Below, in pieces: positions 31,658 through 39,856 of a DNA stretch of 42,210 nucleotides (positions are counted from its first letter, which is position 1; every line of letters begins with the position of its first letter). The notes below the pieces were generated by a model. It had not been told where the DNA came from. It was given only the letters and a program-made list of their open reading frames with translations, and searched no databases. Source of the stretch: CAYFKJ01 sp964528595 (lineage in GTDB: Bacteria; Pseudomonadota; Alphaproteobacteria; UBA2966); the NCBI GenBank assembly GCA_964528595.1, contig CAZGTM010000032.1, forward strand, positions 1 through 42,210. The letters run 5' to 3'. Made by a program: the position numbers and the translations under genes.

Positions 31658-32562
31658 GAGCCGCCCGCCCCGACAGGCTGGTCGCGCAACGCGCTGACCA
31701 CGGCTTCCTCGAGGCTGACGGGCTCGATTTCAAGCTCTCGAAATTCGACGCCTGATTGGATCATCGACCGGACCAGTTCGTCGGTATCCGGGGTTGAAAG
31801 CGTGACCCAGCCGTCATTCATCACGGCGTCGGCAAAGGCCGGCAGGTTTGGAATCTCGGCGGCACGGAAACGCAGGCGCTTGAAATCCACCCGCGCCTTG
31901 ATATCGGCCACGCGGCCCTGCTGGACGATTCGGCCCTGGTTGATCAGGATCACCCGCTCGGCCAGCGCCTCGGCCTCTTCCATGTGATGGGTGGTGAGAA
32001 AGATCGTCCCGCCATTACCGTGGTACCGGGATACGGCCTGCCAGAACATCTGCCGGGTTTCGACATCCAGCCCCGACGTCGGTTCATCGAGAAATACCGC
32101 CTCGGGATTGCCGGCGAAGGCCATCGCGAGGGCGAGCCGTCGGCGTTCGCCGCCGCTCAACCTGACCGCCGCGCGATCCTGCAAAGGTGCCAGGCCGAAA
32201 TCATCCAAAAGATCGGCAATACCGGCTGGTTGGTCGAAGTGGCTGGCGACCAGAGCCAACAACTCGGTCACCTTCAGGTTCGGCGGAAAATCCGTCTCCT
32301 GGGGGGTCGCACCGATGGTCCGGCGGGCTTCAGAGTGCCAGGGAGGCTTGCCGTAAAGCGATACCCTTCCCGTGCCCGGGCGCAGCAGGCCGAGCAACAA
32401 ACCGATGGTGGTGGACTTACCGGCGCCGTTGGGGCCAAGGAAGGCGACCGCCTCTCCCGCTTTGACCTCCAAACTGATGCCGTTCAGGGCGACTACGGAT
32501 CCGAACGATTTGCCGACGTTTTCGAGTTGCGCGACGGGTGCGGGACGTCCGGCTGCTGGCAT
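31654..32562 (-). CDS. ABC exporter ATP-binding protein
   Basis: A 302-residue nucleotide-binding subunit of the CcmA/DrrA type. It shows Walker A GPNGAGKST, the post-Q-loop segment TPQETDFPPNLKVTELLALVASHF, signature LSGGERRRLALAMAF, Walker B AVFLDEPTSGLD and switch His in LTTHHMEEAEALAERV. A C-terminal regulatory region of about 80 residues follows (DIKARVDFKRLRFRAAEIPNLPAFADAV). It pairs with the overlapping ABC-2 permease. The start has no strong Shine-Dalgarno and lies 26 bases after the FrnE-like gene, so it probably depends on read-through from that operon. Confidence 0.9.
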   Translation of the reverse strand: MPAAGRPAPVAQLENVGKSFGSVVALNGISLEVKAGEAVAFLGPNGAGKSTTIGLLLGLLRPGTGRVSLYGKPPWHSEARRTIGATPQETDFPPNLKVTELLALVASHFDQPAGIADLLDDFGLAPLQDRAAVRLSGGERRRLALAMAFAGNPEAVFLDEPTSGLDVETRQMFWQAVSRYHGNGGTIFLTTHHMEEAEALAERVILINQGRIVQQGRVADIKARVDFKRLRFRAAEIPNLPAFADAVMNDGWVTLSTPDTDELVRSMIQSGVEFRELEIEPVSLEEAVVSALRDQPVGAGGS

Positions 32563-32588
32563 GCGCTTGTTCGGATAATAAGCGGGGC

Positions 32589-33266
32589 TTATTCCGCCTC
32601 GGCCGAATTTTCGTCCGCATTATCGTCTTCCGCGGCGGCGGCATCGTTTTCCATGGATTCGAAGAGCTGCAGGAAGGTCTCCGGTTCCTGGGCCCCCATG
32701 ACGACATATTTGCTGTCGACGATGAAGCAGGGCACGGCGGAGACGCCCATTTCGCGGAGTTGCTGATTTTCCGCCTGGACTTCTTCGCGGTCGTCGCCGC
32801 GCTCCAGCAGGTCGCCGACCAGGTCGCCGTCCATGCCGACTTCCTCGGCGATTTCCATGAGGACTTCGGCGTCACCGATGTCCGCGCCTTCTAGGAAGTA
32901 GCGCTGAAAGAGCTTTTCCACCACGGCATCCTGAACCCCGGCGCCCCCGGCCCAACGGATCAGGCGGTGGCTGTCGACCGTATTGGGCGTGCGCTGTACT
33001 AGGTCGAAGGCGAACGGAATATCCTCGCCTTCGCCCACCAGACGGACCCGTTCGTATGTCTCCCGCGCGTTTTCTTCGCCACCGAACTTGGTCGTGACGT
33101 ATTCGTGGCGGTCCATGCCTTCCTCGGGCATATCGGGATTAAGCTGGTAGGGCCGCCAGGAGACCGTCACATCCATCTCCGGACGTTCGGCGGCGGCACG
33201 TTCGAAGCGCCGTTTGCCGATGTAGCACCACGGGCAGACGGTGTCGGAAATAATGTCGATATGCAT
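32589..33266 (-). CDS. DsbA-family oxidoreductase, FrnE-like
   Basis: A 225-residue thioredoxin-fold protein of the DsbA/FrnE group. C11-P-W-C14 near the N-terminus (ISDTVCPWCYIGKRRF) is the redox site, and VSAVPCFIVDSKYVVMGAQEPETF contains the cis-Pro loop. No signal peptide is present, so it works in the cytoplasm; FrnE proteins of this kind act as disulfide isomerases/oxidoreductases, some in stress tolerance. The end is a disordered, highly acidic tail (ENDAAAAEDDNADENSAEAE). It starts nine bases after the PleD-like stop, so these two genes are co-transcribed. Confidence 0.87.
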   Translation of the reverse strand: MHIDIISDTVCPWCYIGKRRFERAAAERPEMDVTVSWRPYQLNPDMPEEGMDRHEYVTTKFGGEENARETYERVRLVGEGEDIPFAFDLVQRTPNTVDSHRLIRWAGGAGVQDAVVEKLFQRYFLEGADIGDAEVLMEIAEEVGMDGDLVGDLLERGDDREEVQAENQQLREMGVSAVPCFIVDSKYVVMGAQEPETFLQLFESMENDAAAAEDDNADENSAEAE

Positions 33267-33275
33267 GCTTGAAGC

Positions 33276-34619
33276 CTACTTTAGATCGGCCTTGGCCCGC
33301 TCGATCAGGACTTCGGCCGTATCGCCTTCTTGAACGCTGGCGACGCCCACTTGCAGGTAAACCGGAACGGCTTCGGTCATGTCCGCCACGGCGAATTCGG
33401 TGGCGCCGATGACCGATGCGATCCGCCGCAGGGCTACCTCCGCCACTTCGGGCGGCGTTTCCGGCAAGGCCACGATGAACTCATCGCCGCCATAGCGGGC
33501 GGACAGGTCCTCGCCGCGAAGCAGGCCGGTAATCATGGTCGCGATTTGGCGGATCAGCAGATCACCGGCGACGTAACCGTAATCCACATTGAACTGCGCG
33601 ATGTTCTTCACGTCGAACAGCGCGATCGTGAGGTTTTTGTGCCACTTCAGGGCATCGGCGACCTGATGGGCAAGATTTTCGTGGAAGTAGCCATGGCAGA
33701 ACAGGCCGGTCAATCCGTCCGTCGTCATCGGCCGCATGGTGTCGGCGAATACCTTGCGCATGGCGTAGCGGTAGCGCTGCTGCGTCACCAGGGAATCAAT
33801 GCGGTTTCTCAGTTCTTCGCCGTCGACGGGACGATGAATGACGTCGCTCACTCCGGCCTCGTAGGGCTGATCGGGATCCTCGAAACTATCGGCGTCGGCC
33901 ACGACCAGAATGGGCAGGTTGAACAGCCGCGAATTGTTCCGTACGTCCTGGCACAGCAGCATGAAATCGCGGCCGCTTGAATCATAGGAGATGACCAAGG
34001 CGTCGTGATTGGTGGTCGTCAGCGCCGACATAACTTCATGGTCGACTGTGGTGGTCAGCGCCACCCGGTCCTCGCCGATCATCCCAGCCAGCTCGGCGTT
34101 CGAGGCCTCGTTGTCGCCGATCACGACAAGCTTCTCATCGTCGATTTCAACATCGGGAGAGGCGGCGACTGTATCCTTGATGCCATACTGTTCAGCCGTG
34201 ACGATGCGCCGGTCGAGTTCCTCCTGCATGGTGTTGAGCCGCACCAGGGTGCGCAGCCTGGCGAAAAGTTCCACGTCGCGATAATCGTGCGGCAGGTAAT
34301 CGGCGATGCCCTCATTAAGCGCCCGCGCCCGGCGTTCGACGTCGGCGTGATCGCCGATCAGGATCACGGGCGCCGCCCTGTCGCGCCAAACGTTCTTGAG
34401 GGCCAGCGTAATCGTTTCCTCGCCATCGCCCGGGTTGGTGTTGATGATCACCACATCTGGATGTTCTGATTGGGCCAAGTTCAACAATTCGTCCGCATTT
34501 TCCGCGGTCATGCAATGATATCCGCGGGCCAGCAACTTGACGTTGGCGTCCAGCGGTCTTCCCGGATTGGCATCGTAGAGCAGTACGCGGGCGGTAAAAG
34601 CGGCCATGAAAAAATCCAT
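33276..34619 (-). CDS. pleD: PleD-like protein with two degenerate receivers and a GGDEF domain
   Basis: A 447-residue protein with PleD architecture: receiver (about 10-130), second receiver (about 160-280), GGDEF (about 290-447). The phospho-acceptor Asp is N60 in the first receiver (VVIIN) and S211 in the second (ALVIS); the usual Lys is H111 and R263. Phosphorylation control therefore seems lost. The GGDEF loop is intact (377-381) and RxxD at 368-371 lies exactly five residues before it, a normal product-inhibition site. The opening motif reads DGLTGLFCHGYF instead of the usual N-R-R/H form, and FDVKNIAQFNVDYGY departs from the consensus around the substrate-binding Asn. Cyclic-di-GMP synthesis is possible but not assured. 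A second ATG at 34607 is an alternative start. Confidence 0.85.
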   Translation of the reverse strand: MDFFMAAFTARVLLYDANPGRPLDANVKLLARGYHCMTAENADELLNLAQSEHPDVVIINTNPGDGEETITLALKNVWRDRAAPVILIGDHADVERRARALNEGIADYLPHDYRDVELFARLRTLVRLNTMQEELDRRIVTAEQYGIKDTVAASPDVEIDDEKLVVIGDNEASNAELAGMIGEDRVALTTTVDHEVMSALTTTNHDALVISYDSSGRDFMLLCQDVRNNSRLFNLPILVVADADSFEDPDQPYEAGVSDVIHRPVDGEELRNRIDSLVTQQRYRYAMRKVFADTMRPMTTDGLTGLFCHGYFHENLAHQVADALKWHKNLTIALFDVKNIAQFNVDYGYVAGDLLIRQIATMITGLLRGEDLSARYGGDEFIVALPETPPEVAEVALRRIASVIGATEFAVADMTEAVPVYLQVGVASVQEGDTAEVLIERAKADLK

Positions 34620-34634
34620 CAGGCGAACAACAAC

Positions 34635-34651
34635 GAAGGATAATATCCTTC
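34635..34651. promoter_or_regulatory. Perfect 17-bp palindrome at the pleD-like operon start
   Basis: GAAGGATA-A-TATCCTTC has 8-bp arms around a single centre base, placed directly downstream of a good promoter and 15 bases before the start codon. GAACAA occurs on both sides as a direct repeat (34625-34630 and 34654-34659). It may be an operator or, as RNA, a 5'-end hairpin. Confidence 0.55.
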
Positions 34652-34660
34652 ACGAACAAT

Positions 34661-34689
34661 AATGTATGAGGGCCTGCTCGCGCTGACAA
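34661..34689 (-). promoter_or_regulatory. Sigma70-like promoter of the pleD-like operon
   Basis: On the minus strand TTGTCA (34689-34684) and TACATT (34666-34661) are spaced by exactly 17 bases, a good -35/-10 pair. The predicted transcript begins at the edge of the 17-bp palindrome. Confidence 0.6.
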
Positions 34690-34820
34690 GCAAAGCGATA
34701 ATATAAATTCCCTGGCGGTTGCCGCCGGGCCGCGCTCACCCTATCCTCAACGCGAAATCGAACGGCGGAACGCGACGGGCGCATGTCCGCAGTATCGCCC
34801 GTATTTATCGGAGTAATGAC

Positions 34821-35585
34821 GTGACAAATCCTTTTTCAATGACCGGGCAGACCGTGCTGGTAACAGGCGCTTCAAGCGGTCTTGGGCATCATTTCGCGCT
34901 GACGCTGGCCCGTGCCGGCGCCCGTGTCGCCGTTGCTGCCCGCCGGGCCGACCGGTTGGCCGATCTGGTCGACGAAATAGCCGCCTTCGACGGCCGCGCC
35001 ATGGCCTTTTCGATGGACGTAACCGACAGCGCCAGCATCGCCGAAGCCGTCGACGCCGCCGAAACGGAGTTGGGTGCGCTTTCCGTGCTGATCAACAACG
35101 CCGGGATTGCCGTGCAAAAACATGCCGTCGACATGACAGAGGAAGACTACGACAACGTCATGGATACCAATGCCAAGGGCGTTTTCATGGTGGCCCAGCA
35201 GGTGGGCAAGCGCATGATTTCCCACGGCCACGGCGGCTCCATCGTCAACATCGCGTCGCTGGCCGCCGTCCGCGCCATGAGCCAGCTCTCGGTCTATTGC
35301 ATGTCGAAGGCCGCCGTCGCGCAATTGACCAAGGCATTGGCACTGGAATGGGCGCGCTATGAAATCAGGGTCAACGCTATCGCGCCGGGCTACATCGAAA
35401 CCGAAATGAACCGCGATTATTTCGCCAGCGACGGCGGACAGGCCTTCGTCAAACGCTTCCTGCGCCGCCGCGTCGGCGTACCGGAGAACCTCGACGGCGC
35501 ACTCATGATGCTGGCCTCGAGAGCCGGCGATTTCATGACCGGCGAGATGATCGTCGTCGACGACGGCCTCAACCTCGCCATGTGA
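34821..35585 (+). CDS. SDR-family oxidoreductase (3-oxoacyl-ACP reductase-like)
   Basis: A 254-residue classical short-chain dehydrogenase. NAD(P) motif TGASSGLG, NNAG, Ser in IVNIASLAAV and the intact Tyr-Lys pair Y-C-M-S-K are all present, unlike the SDR at 2059-2898. AVAARRADRL after the first strand leans towards NADP. Substrate unknown; FabG-like enzymes of this size reduce many ketones. The open frame starts at 34719, but GTG at 34821 with CGGAG six bases upstream fits family length. It is divergent from the pleD-like operon. An 8-bp stem with a TTG loop lies in its leader at 34711-34729. Confidence 0.87.
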   Translation: MTNPFSMTGQTVLVTGASSGLGHHFALTLARAGARVAVAARRADRLADLVDEIAAFDGRAMAFSMDVTDSASIAEAVDAAETELGALSVLINNAGIAVQKHAVDMTEEDYDNVMDTNAKGVFMVAQQVGKRMISHGHGGSIVNIASLAAVRAMSQLSVYCMSKAAVAQLTKALALEWARYEIRVNAIAPGYIETEMNRDYFASDGGQAFVKRFLRRRVGVPENLDGALMMLASRAGDFMTGEMIVVDDGLNLAM

Positions 35586-35753
35586 CCGGCTGGAGCGGGC
35601 TTCAGCGCGAAAGTCCGCCGTCCGCGGGCCTGATTCCACCGCCAAAAAACCACCAATTCGGCCTCAATTAGGTGTACTCTTGAATGTCGGAATGAGGGGA
35701 TAAATATATATTTTATGGAAGCGTATTGTGCCGAACTTTTGGGGAGACGGCTC

Positions 35754-35960
35754 ATGCCAGAATTTGAAATTTCAATTTACAACATGGAAGTCGTGGAGGC
35801 CTTGGAAAGCGGTAAACGCCACAAGGATCTCGACGACCAATGGGCGGAAACCCACGTCATCGAATTCAACGCCAAAGACGAGGCCGGCGCCCGGCGCAAA
35901 GCGGAATCGCGGTATCCGCCGGCGCGCGGCTATGTCATCACGGACGTGTCCGAGATTTAG
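35754..35960 (+). CDS. Small conserved-looking protein of unknown function
   Basis: A 68-residue soluble protein, start ATG 35754 after GGGGAGACGG. An alternative start 13 codons upstream (35715) lacks a ribosome-binding site. It begins MPEFEISIYNMEVVEALESGKRH and has an acidic/aromatic middle (DLDDQWAETHVIEFNAKDEAGARRKAESRYPP) ending in GYVITDVSEI, which suggests an alpha/beta fold. I do not recognise a family. Coding character is supported by the strong Shine-Dalgarno and the sensible composition. Its last bases overlap the end of a 34-residue gene on the other strand. Confidence 0.65.
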   Translation: MPEFEISIYNMEVVEALESGKRHKDLDDQWAETHVIEFNAKDEAGARRKAESRYPPARGYVITDVSEI

Positions 35961-36061
35961 CCCATATTGACGTAGATCCCGAACAAGCCAGCCACGAGGA
36001 CCGCCAAGACAATAACTCCGGCCACTTGGGCCACGTGCCTATTTTGGAAATCGTCCGACAT
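35957..36061 (-). CDS. 34-residue single-pass membrane protein
   Basis: A very short gene: ATG at 36059-36061, TAA at 35957-35959. The product starts MSDDFQNRHVAQ and then has one membrane helix, VAGVIVLAVLVAGLFGIYV, ending NMG. GGGGGGAG lies four bases before the start codon, a strong ribosome-binding site, and the charged N-terminus followed by a clean 19-residue helix is unlikely by chance. It overlaps the 68-residue gene tail to tail by two to four bases. Function unknown; orientation probably N-in by the flanking charges, not certain. Confidence 0.6.
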   Translation of the reverse strand: MSDDFQNRHVAQVAGVIVLAVLVAGLFGIYVNMG

Positions 36062-36167
36062 TACTCCCCCCTTACAAATAGAGTTTGCCAGTAAACAACC
36101 GCTCACGTCCAACCTAGGGCGCGAGCGGCGCAAATCCAGGACACCCTAGAACATTAACCGTTCCGGT
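36062..36167. other. Intergenic region with long-loop inverted repeat
   Basis: CTAGGG (36114-36119) and CCCTAG (36144-36149) form an inverted repeat with a 24-base loop, and AACCG/CGGTT forms a small hairpin just before the ligase stop. The region probably carries the promoter of the 34-residue gene and the 3' end of the ligase transcript. No convincing terminator T run is present. Confidence 0.3.
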
Positions 36168-37885
36168 TCAGCTTTTGTTTGAGCCGGGATGGAGGCCCGG
36201 CAGGTCGCGGCGGCGGACCTTGCCGTTGGGGGTGCGGGGCAGGGCGTCGATGAAGACGACCTCGCGCGGGCACTTGTAGCGGGCCAGATGTTCGGCGGCG
36301 AAGGCGAGGAGGGAGGCAGCATCGGTCAGGTCGGGGTCGCGGCTGACGACGAAAGCGCATATGACGGAGACCTGGTCGGATACAGGCACTTCCGCCACGG
36401 CGAGATCGGCCACGTTGTCGTGCTTGGAGAGCGCCGCTTCGACCTCCAGAGGCGAAACCCGATAGCCCATGGCGTTCATCATGTCGTCGTTGCGCCCGTG
36501 GAACCAGAGGTAGCCGTCTGCGTCGAGGGCCGCCAGGTCGCCGCCGCAGAACCACTCCCCCCGGTAGACGATTTCATCCTCCTCGGGACGGTTCCAGTAG
36601 CCCAGCATGAGGCCCGGTTCGGTCCGGTGGACGGCGAGTAAGCCGACGGTATCGCTGGGTAGGGGGTCGTTCCCCGCCGCCTTGTCGGCCGGCAGGATGG
36701 CGAGCCTGCGGCCGGCTTGCGGCTTGCCGGGACTGCCCACGCGAACCGGCACATTTGGGCCGGAACTGACGAAGGTGGAGTATTCGCTCATGCCCAGGGC
36801 CTCGTACATCTCGAGCCCAGTGGTCTCGCGCCATTGATCGCGCAGGCCCGGCGGCATTGCCTCGCCGGAAACCAGGGCATGGCGGAGGCTCGATATGTCG
36901 TAATTTTTCATGTCGCAGTACTTTAGTATTTGACGATAAACTCCTGGAACTGCAGCAAATAATGTTGTTTTGAATTCCTGTATGAGGCGCGGCCAGACGC
37001 ATTTGTCGTCCGGACCGTCATAGAATACGGCGCCGGCGCCCCGCGACCAGGGATCAACCAGGCCGACGCCGATCGTGTAGGTCCAGTTGAAGCGGCCGGC
37101 GTGCAGCATGACGTCACTTTCGCGCAATCCCTGCCAGCCGTCGTGCATGGGCCGGCGGCCCCAGGCCGAGCGGTGGCCGTGCAGGACTCCTTTGGGCCGG
37201 GCCGTCGTGCCTGAGGTGTAGATGAGAAAGGCGGGATCGTCNNNNNNNNNNNNNNNNNNNNNNNNNNNNNNNNNNNNNNNNNNNNNNNNNNNNNNNNNNN
37301 NNNNNNNNNNNNNNNNNNNNNNNNNNNNNNNNNNNNNNNNNCTCCTTTGGGCCGGGCCGTCGTGCCTGAGGTGTAGATGAGAAAGGCGGGATCGTCAGCC
37401 TGCGTGTCGGCATAGCCCGGCGACGGGTCGTACTTCTTCAGGTCGCCGACATCCGACGGCGTGAGCACAATGACCCCGTCCGGTATGTCGTCGAACGCCA
37501 GGCCGTCCGCCATGGCGATTGCCGCAGCGCCTGAATCCGCCAGCAGGAAGCCTGCCTCCTCCGGCGTCAGCTGCGACGACGAGGGCAGGGGCACGAACCC
37601 GGCGGCGATGCAGGCGAAGAAAAGCAGGGCGTAGTCGCTGCCGTTTTCCAGCCGCAGCATGACGCGGTCGCCGGGTTTCAGTTTCGTGGTTGCCGTCAGT
37701 CCCGCCGACATGCGCCGGACGGCCTCGTCAAATTCGGCGAAAGTCCAGTGCTCCGGAGCGAAAGCGTCGCCATCGGGCCGGGCCAGGATCATGGCCGTCT
37801 TGTCCCTGCGCTCGGCTGCGTTGGCCTCCAGGCAGTAGCGCGCCAGGTTGAAGCGCGCCGGCGGGATCAAGCTTTCGTCCGTCAC
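36168..37885 (-). CDS. AMP-forming acyl-CoA/benzoate-CoA ligase-like, interrupted by scaffold gap
   Basis: An ATP-dependent acid:CoA ligase (ANL superfamily). N-terminal part: residues from MTDESLIPPARFNLARYCLE to the P-loop YTSGTTARPKG. C-terminal part: GEAMPPGLRDQWRETTGLEMYEALGMSEYSTF, FCGGDLAALDADGYLWFHGRNDDMMNAMGYRVSPLEVEAAL and the catalytic-Lys motif LPRTPNGKVRRRDL. The arrangement resembles benzoate- and fatty-acid-CoA ligases. The two parts lie in different frames only because of the assembly join: deleting the 100 N plus one 55-base copy (155 bases) restores one frame of 520 residues. GTG at 37883-37885 is the start, five bases after the aldolase-like stop. It closes the hydroxypyruvate-isomerase/aldolase operon. 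Confidence 0.88.
37187..37396. repeat. Identical 55-base copies flanking the gap (assembly artefact)
   Basis: Bases 37187-37241 and 37342-37396 are identical over all 55 positions, and the gap lies directly between them. They encode the same part of the ligase P-loop region (AFLIYTSGTTARPKG). Both contig ends therefore contain the same genomic bases and were not merged; this is not a biological repeat. Confidence 0.93.
37242..37341. other. Scaffold gap of 100 N
   Basis: A run of exactly 100 N, the conventional size for an unknown gap. The flanking duplicate shows that the true gap length is most likely minus 55 bases, so no sequence is missing. Confidence 0.97.
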
Positions 37886-37889
37886 CGAG

Positions 37890-39032
37890 CTACCAGCCCG
37901 ACGCCCGCGGCCATTCGGCCACGACCTCTTCGCCGCCGTCCTCGACGACGTGATAGCCCGCGTACATGGCGGCAGTCATGCAGGCATGTACCGGCAGGAC
38001 GCGGACGCGGCTGCCAATGGGCATGTCGTCGAAGGGCAGCGTGCCGCCCGTCCGCGCTCTCAGGATGCCGTGTTCCTGATGGGCGTCGGGGATGGAGACG
38101 CCGTCGAACAGTTTCGTTCCCGTGCTGTCACAGACCAAGCCATAGCCGATCTCCGAATCGAAGGCGTCCATGCTGCGGTCCTTGCTGAGCGCCAGACCGC
38201 CGGCGTCGATGAGGATCTGCCCGATGTCGCGGCGCTGTCCGATCACCGTCGCCAGGACGCTGACGGCGATGTTTTCGTGCCCGCCCCAGAACAGTTCGGT
38301 CTGCGTCAGGTCGGAGAACATGTAGACCCCGGGCCGCGCTTCGGTCACGCCGTCTAGGTGGGCGGCGTGCGCGGCCGTCGGCGTCGATCCGACGCTGATC
38401 TCGGGGCAGGGCAGGCCGGCTTGTTTCAGCGCCTCCGCCGCCTGTACGGCCATGGCCCGTTCGGTTTCGGCGACGGTCCGGATTTCCTCGACCGTGCGGC
38501 AGCCGTAGGACTGCCCGGCATGGGTCATAATGCCGTCCAGCGCGGTATGTGAAGCAGCGTCGAGAATGCCGGCGGTTTCCACCAGCCGCGGATCGTCGGG
38601 CCAAATCCCGGCCCGGCCGCCGCCGCAATCCGCTTCGATCCGGACCGGTAGGACAATTTTCAGGCTGGCGGCCCGTTCAGCGATAGCGCCCGCGGCGTCG
38701 GGATCGTCGGTGATCGTGATGAGACGAGCGCCGGTTTGCGCCTGGATCGCCGCCAACGCCTCGATCTTGTCCGGCGTAAGACCCACAGCGTAAAGGATGT
38801 CGGAGAAACCGTTACCGGCGAAATAGCGGGCTTCGGCAACCGTCGACACCGTGACGCCGCCGGTGTGACCGGTGGTCGCAAGGTGCGCCACATCTGCCGA
38901 CTTCGCCGTTTTCATGTGGGGCCGCAGATTGACGCCAAGCTCGCTCATGCGTCCGGCCATGCGTCGGGCATTTTCCTCCAGCCGCGTCCGATCCAGGATC
39001 AGGCAGGGCGTCGGTAATTCATCGAGGGTCAC
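37890..39032 (-). CDS. D-threonine aldolase / D-serine dehydratase-like PLP enzyme (DSD1 family)
   Basis: A 380-residue fold-type III (alanine-racemase-like) PLP protein. K41 in LRPHMKTAKSADV is the expected Schiff-base Lys, near the start TPCLILDRTRLEENARRM. ADCGGGRAGIWP and STPTAAHAAHLDGVTEARPGVYMFSD match the barrel, and the C-terminal domain has VLPVHACMTAAMY, whose H-x-C pair is the metal site of D-threonine aldolases and eukaryotic-type D-serine dehydratases. Beta-hydroxyaspartate aldolase belongs to the same family, so cleavage of a 3-hydroxy amino acid to glycine or glyoxylate is a fair guess. GTG start after GGGAGG overlaps the upstream stop (GTGA). Confidence 0.85.
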   Translation of the reverse strand: MTLDELPTPCLILDRTRLEENARRMAGRMSELGVNLRPHMKTAKSADVAHLATTGHTGGVTVSTVAEARYFAGNGFSDILYAVGLTPDKIEALAAIQAQTGARLITITDDPDAAGAIAERAASLKIVLPVRIEADCGGGRAGIWPDDPRLVETAGILDAASHTALDGIMTHAGQSYGCRTVEEIRTVAETERAMAVQAAEALKQAGLPCPEISVGSTPTAAHAAHLDGVTEARPGVYMFSDLTQTELFWGGHENIAVSVLATVIGQRRDIGQILIDAGGLALSKDRSMDAFDSEIGYGLVCDSTGTKLFDGVSIPDAHQEHGILRARTGGTLPFDDMPIGSRVRVLPVHACMTAAMYAGYHVVEDGGEEVVAEWPRASGW

Positions 39033-39820
39033 GATTGGCCTCCCAGTTCTTCGAATTCGGCTTTCCAGCCGAAGCTTTCCTCGGTCCGGCCGCTCGGGAT
39101 GTACTCGGCGCCGACCCAGCCCTGATATTGCAGATCCCGCAGCGCCGTTATCGCGGCGGTAAAATCGATCTCGCCGGTGCCGGGTTCGTGGCGTCCGGGT
39201 GCGTCGGCGAACTGGACGTGGCCGATGTGCTCGATCCAGCGGGCAATTTCCTTGGCCGGGTCGGTGCCCATGACCTGGGCGTGGTAGATGTCGAACTGCA
39301 GACCGAGATTGGGGTGGCCGACGGTTCGGATCACGTCAACGCATTGTTCGCTGGTCGGCATGAAGAACCTCGGATTGTCCTGATTGTTGAGCGGCTCGAG
39401 CAGCGCTCTGGCGCCGACCTTTTGCAGTTCCGACGCCGCATAGGCTGCGTTTGCCTCCACAGCCTGGCGGCAGGCGACGGGATCGGCATCGGCCGGCGGA
39501 CAACCGCCCATGACGTGAACGCGCGGGACACCGGTGGCCGCGACATAGTCGCTGGTCCGTTGGATATCGGCCCGGAAATCCGCCTCGCGGCCGGGCAGGG
39601 AGGTAAATCCGCGCTCACCCGCGGCCATATCACCCGGCGGCGTGTTGATCAGCACGAGGTCCACGCCTGCATCGGCTGCGGCTTTGGAAATATCGCTGGG
39701 TTCGAAGTCATAGGGAAATTGGATTTCGACGCCCTTGAACCCGGCGTGCCGCGCCGCGTCAAAGCGGTCGAGCACGTCATACTCGTGGAACATTGTCGAT
39801 AGATTGGCGGAAAATTTCAT
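39029..39820 (-). CDS. hyi: Hydroxypyruvate isomerase-like TIM-barrel protein
   Basis: A 263-residue xylose-isomerase-type TIM barrel of the Hyi/OtnI group, which interconverts hydroxypyruvate and tartronate semialdehyde or related 2-oxo-tetronates. Typical landmarks: MKFSANLSTMFHEYDVLDRFDAARHAGFKGVEIQFPYDF at the N-terminus, the metal/catalytic Glu in ALLEPLNNQDNPRFF, FDIYHAQVMGTD, HVQFADAPGRHEPGTGEIDF and the second Glu in GAEYIPSG. All expected residues are present. It overlaps the aldolase-like gene and starts 36 bases after the histidine kinase stop; the pair fits glyoxylate or C3-C4 hydroxyacid metabolism. Confidence 0.85.
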   Translation of the reverse strand: MKFSANLSTMFHEYDVLDRFDAARHAGFKGVEIQFPYDFEPSDISKAAADAGVDLVLINTPPGDMAAGERGFTSLPGREADFRADIQRTSDYVAATGVPRVHVMGGCPPADADPVACRQAVEANAAYAASELQKVGARALLEPLNNQDNPRFFMPTSEQCVDVIRTVGHPNLGLQFDIYHAQVMGTDPAKEIARWIEHIGHVQFADAPGRHEPGTGEIDFTAAITALRDLQYQGWVGAEYIPSGRTEESFGWKAEFEELGGQS

Positions 39821-39856
39821 GATTTGCGGATTCTACTGAAGCGGTTGGGCGGAAGC

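Noticed and set aside
37187..37396. Direct repeat of 55 bases as a biological duplication or mobile-element footprint
   Set aside because: Separated by exactly 100 N and collapse restores the reading frame, so it is an assembly artefact.
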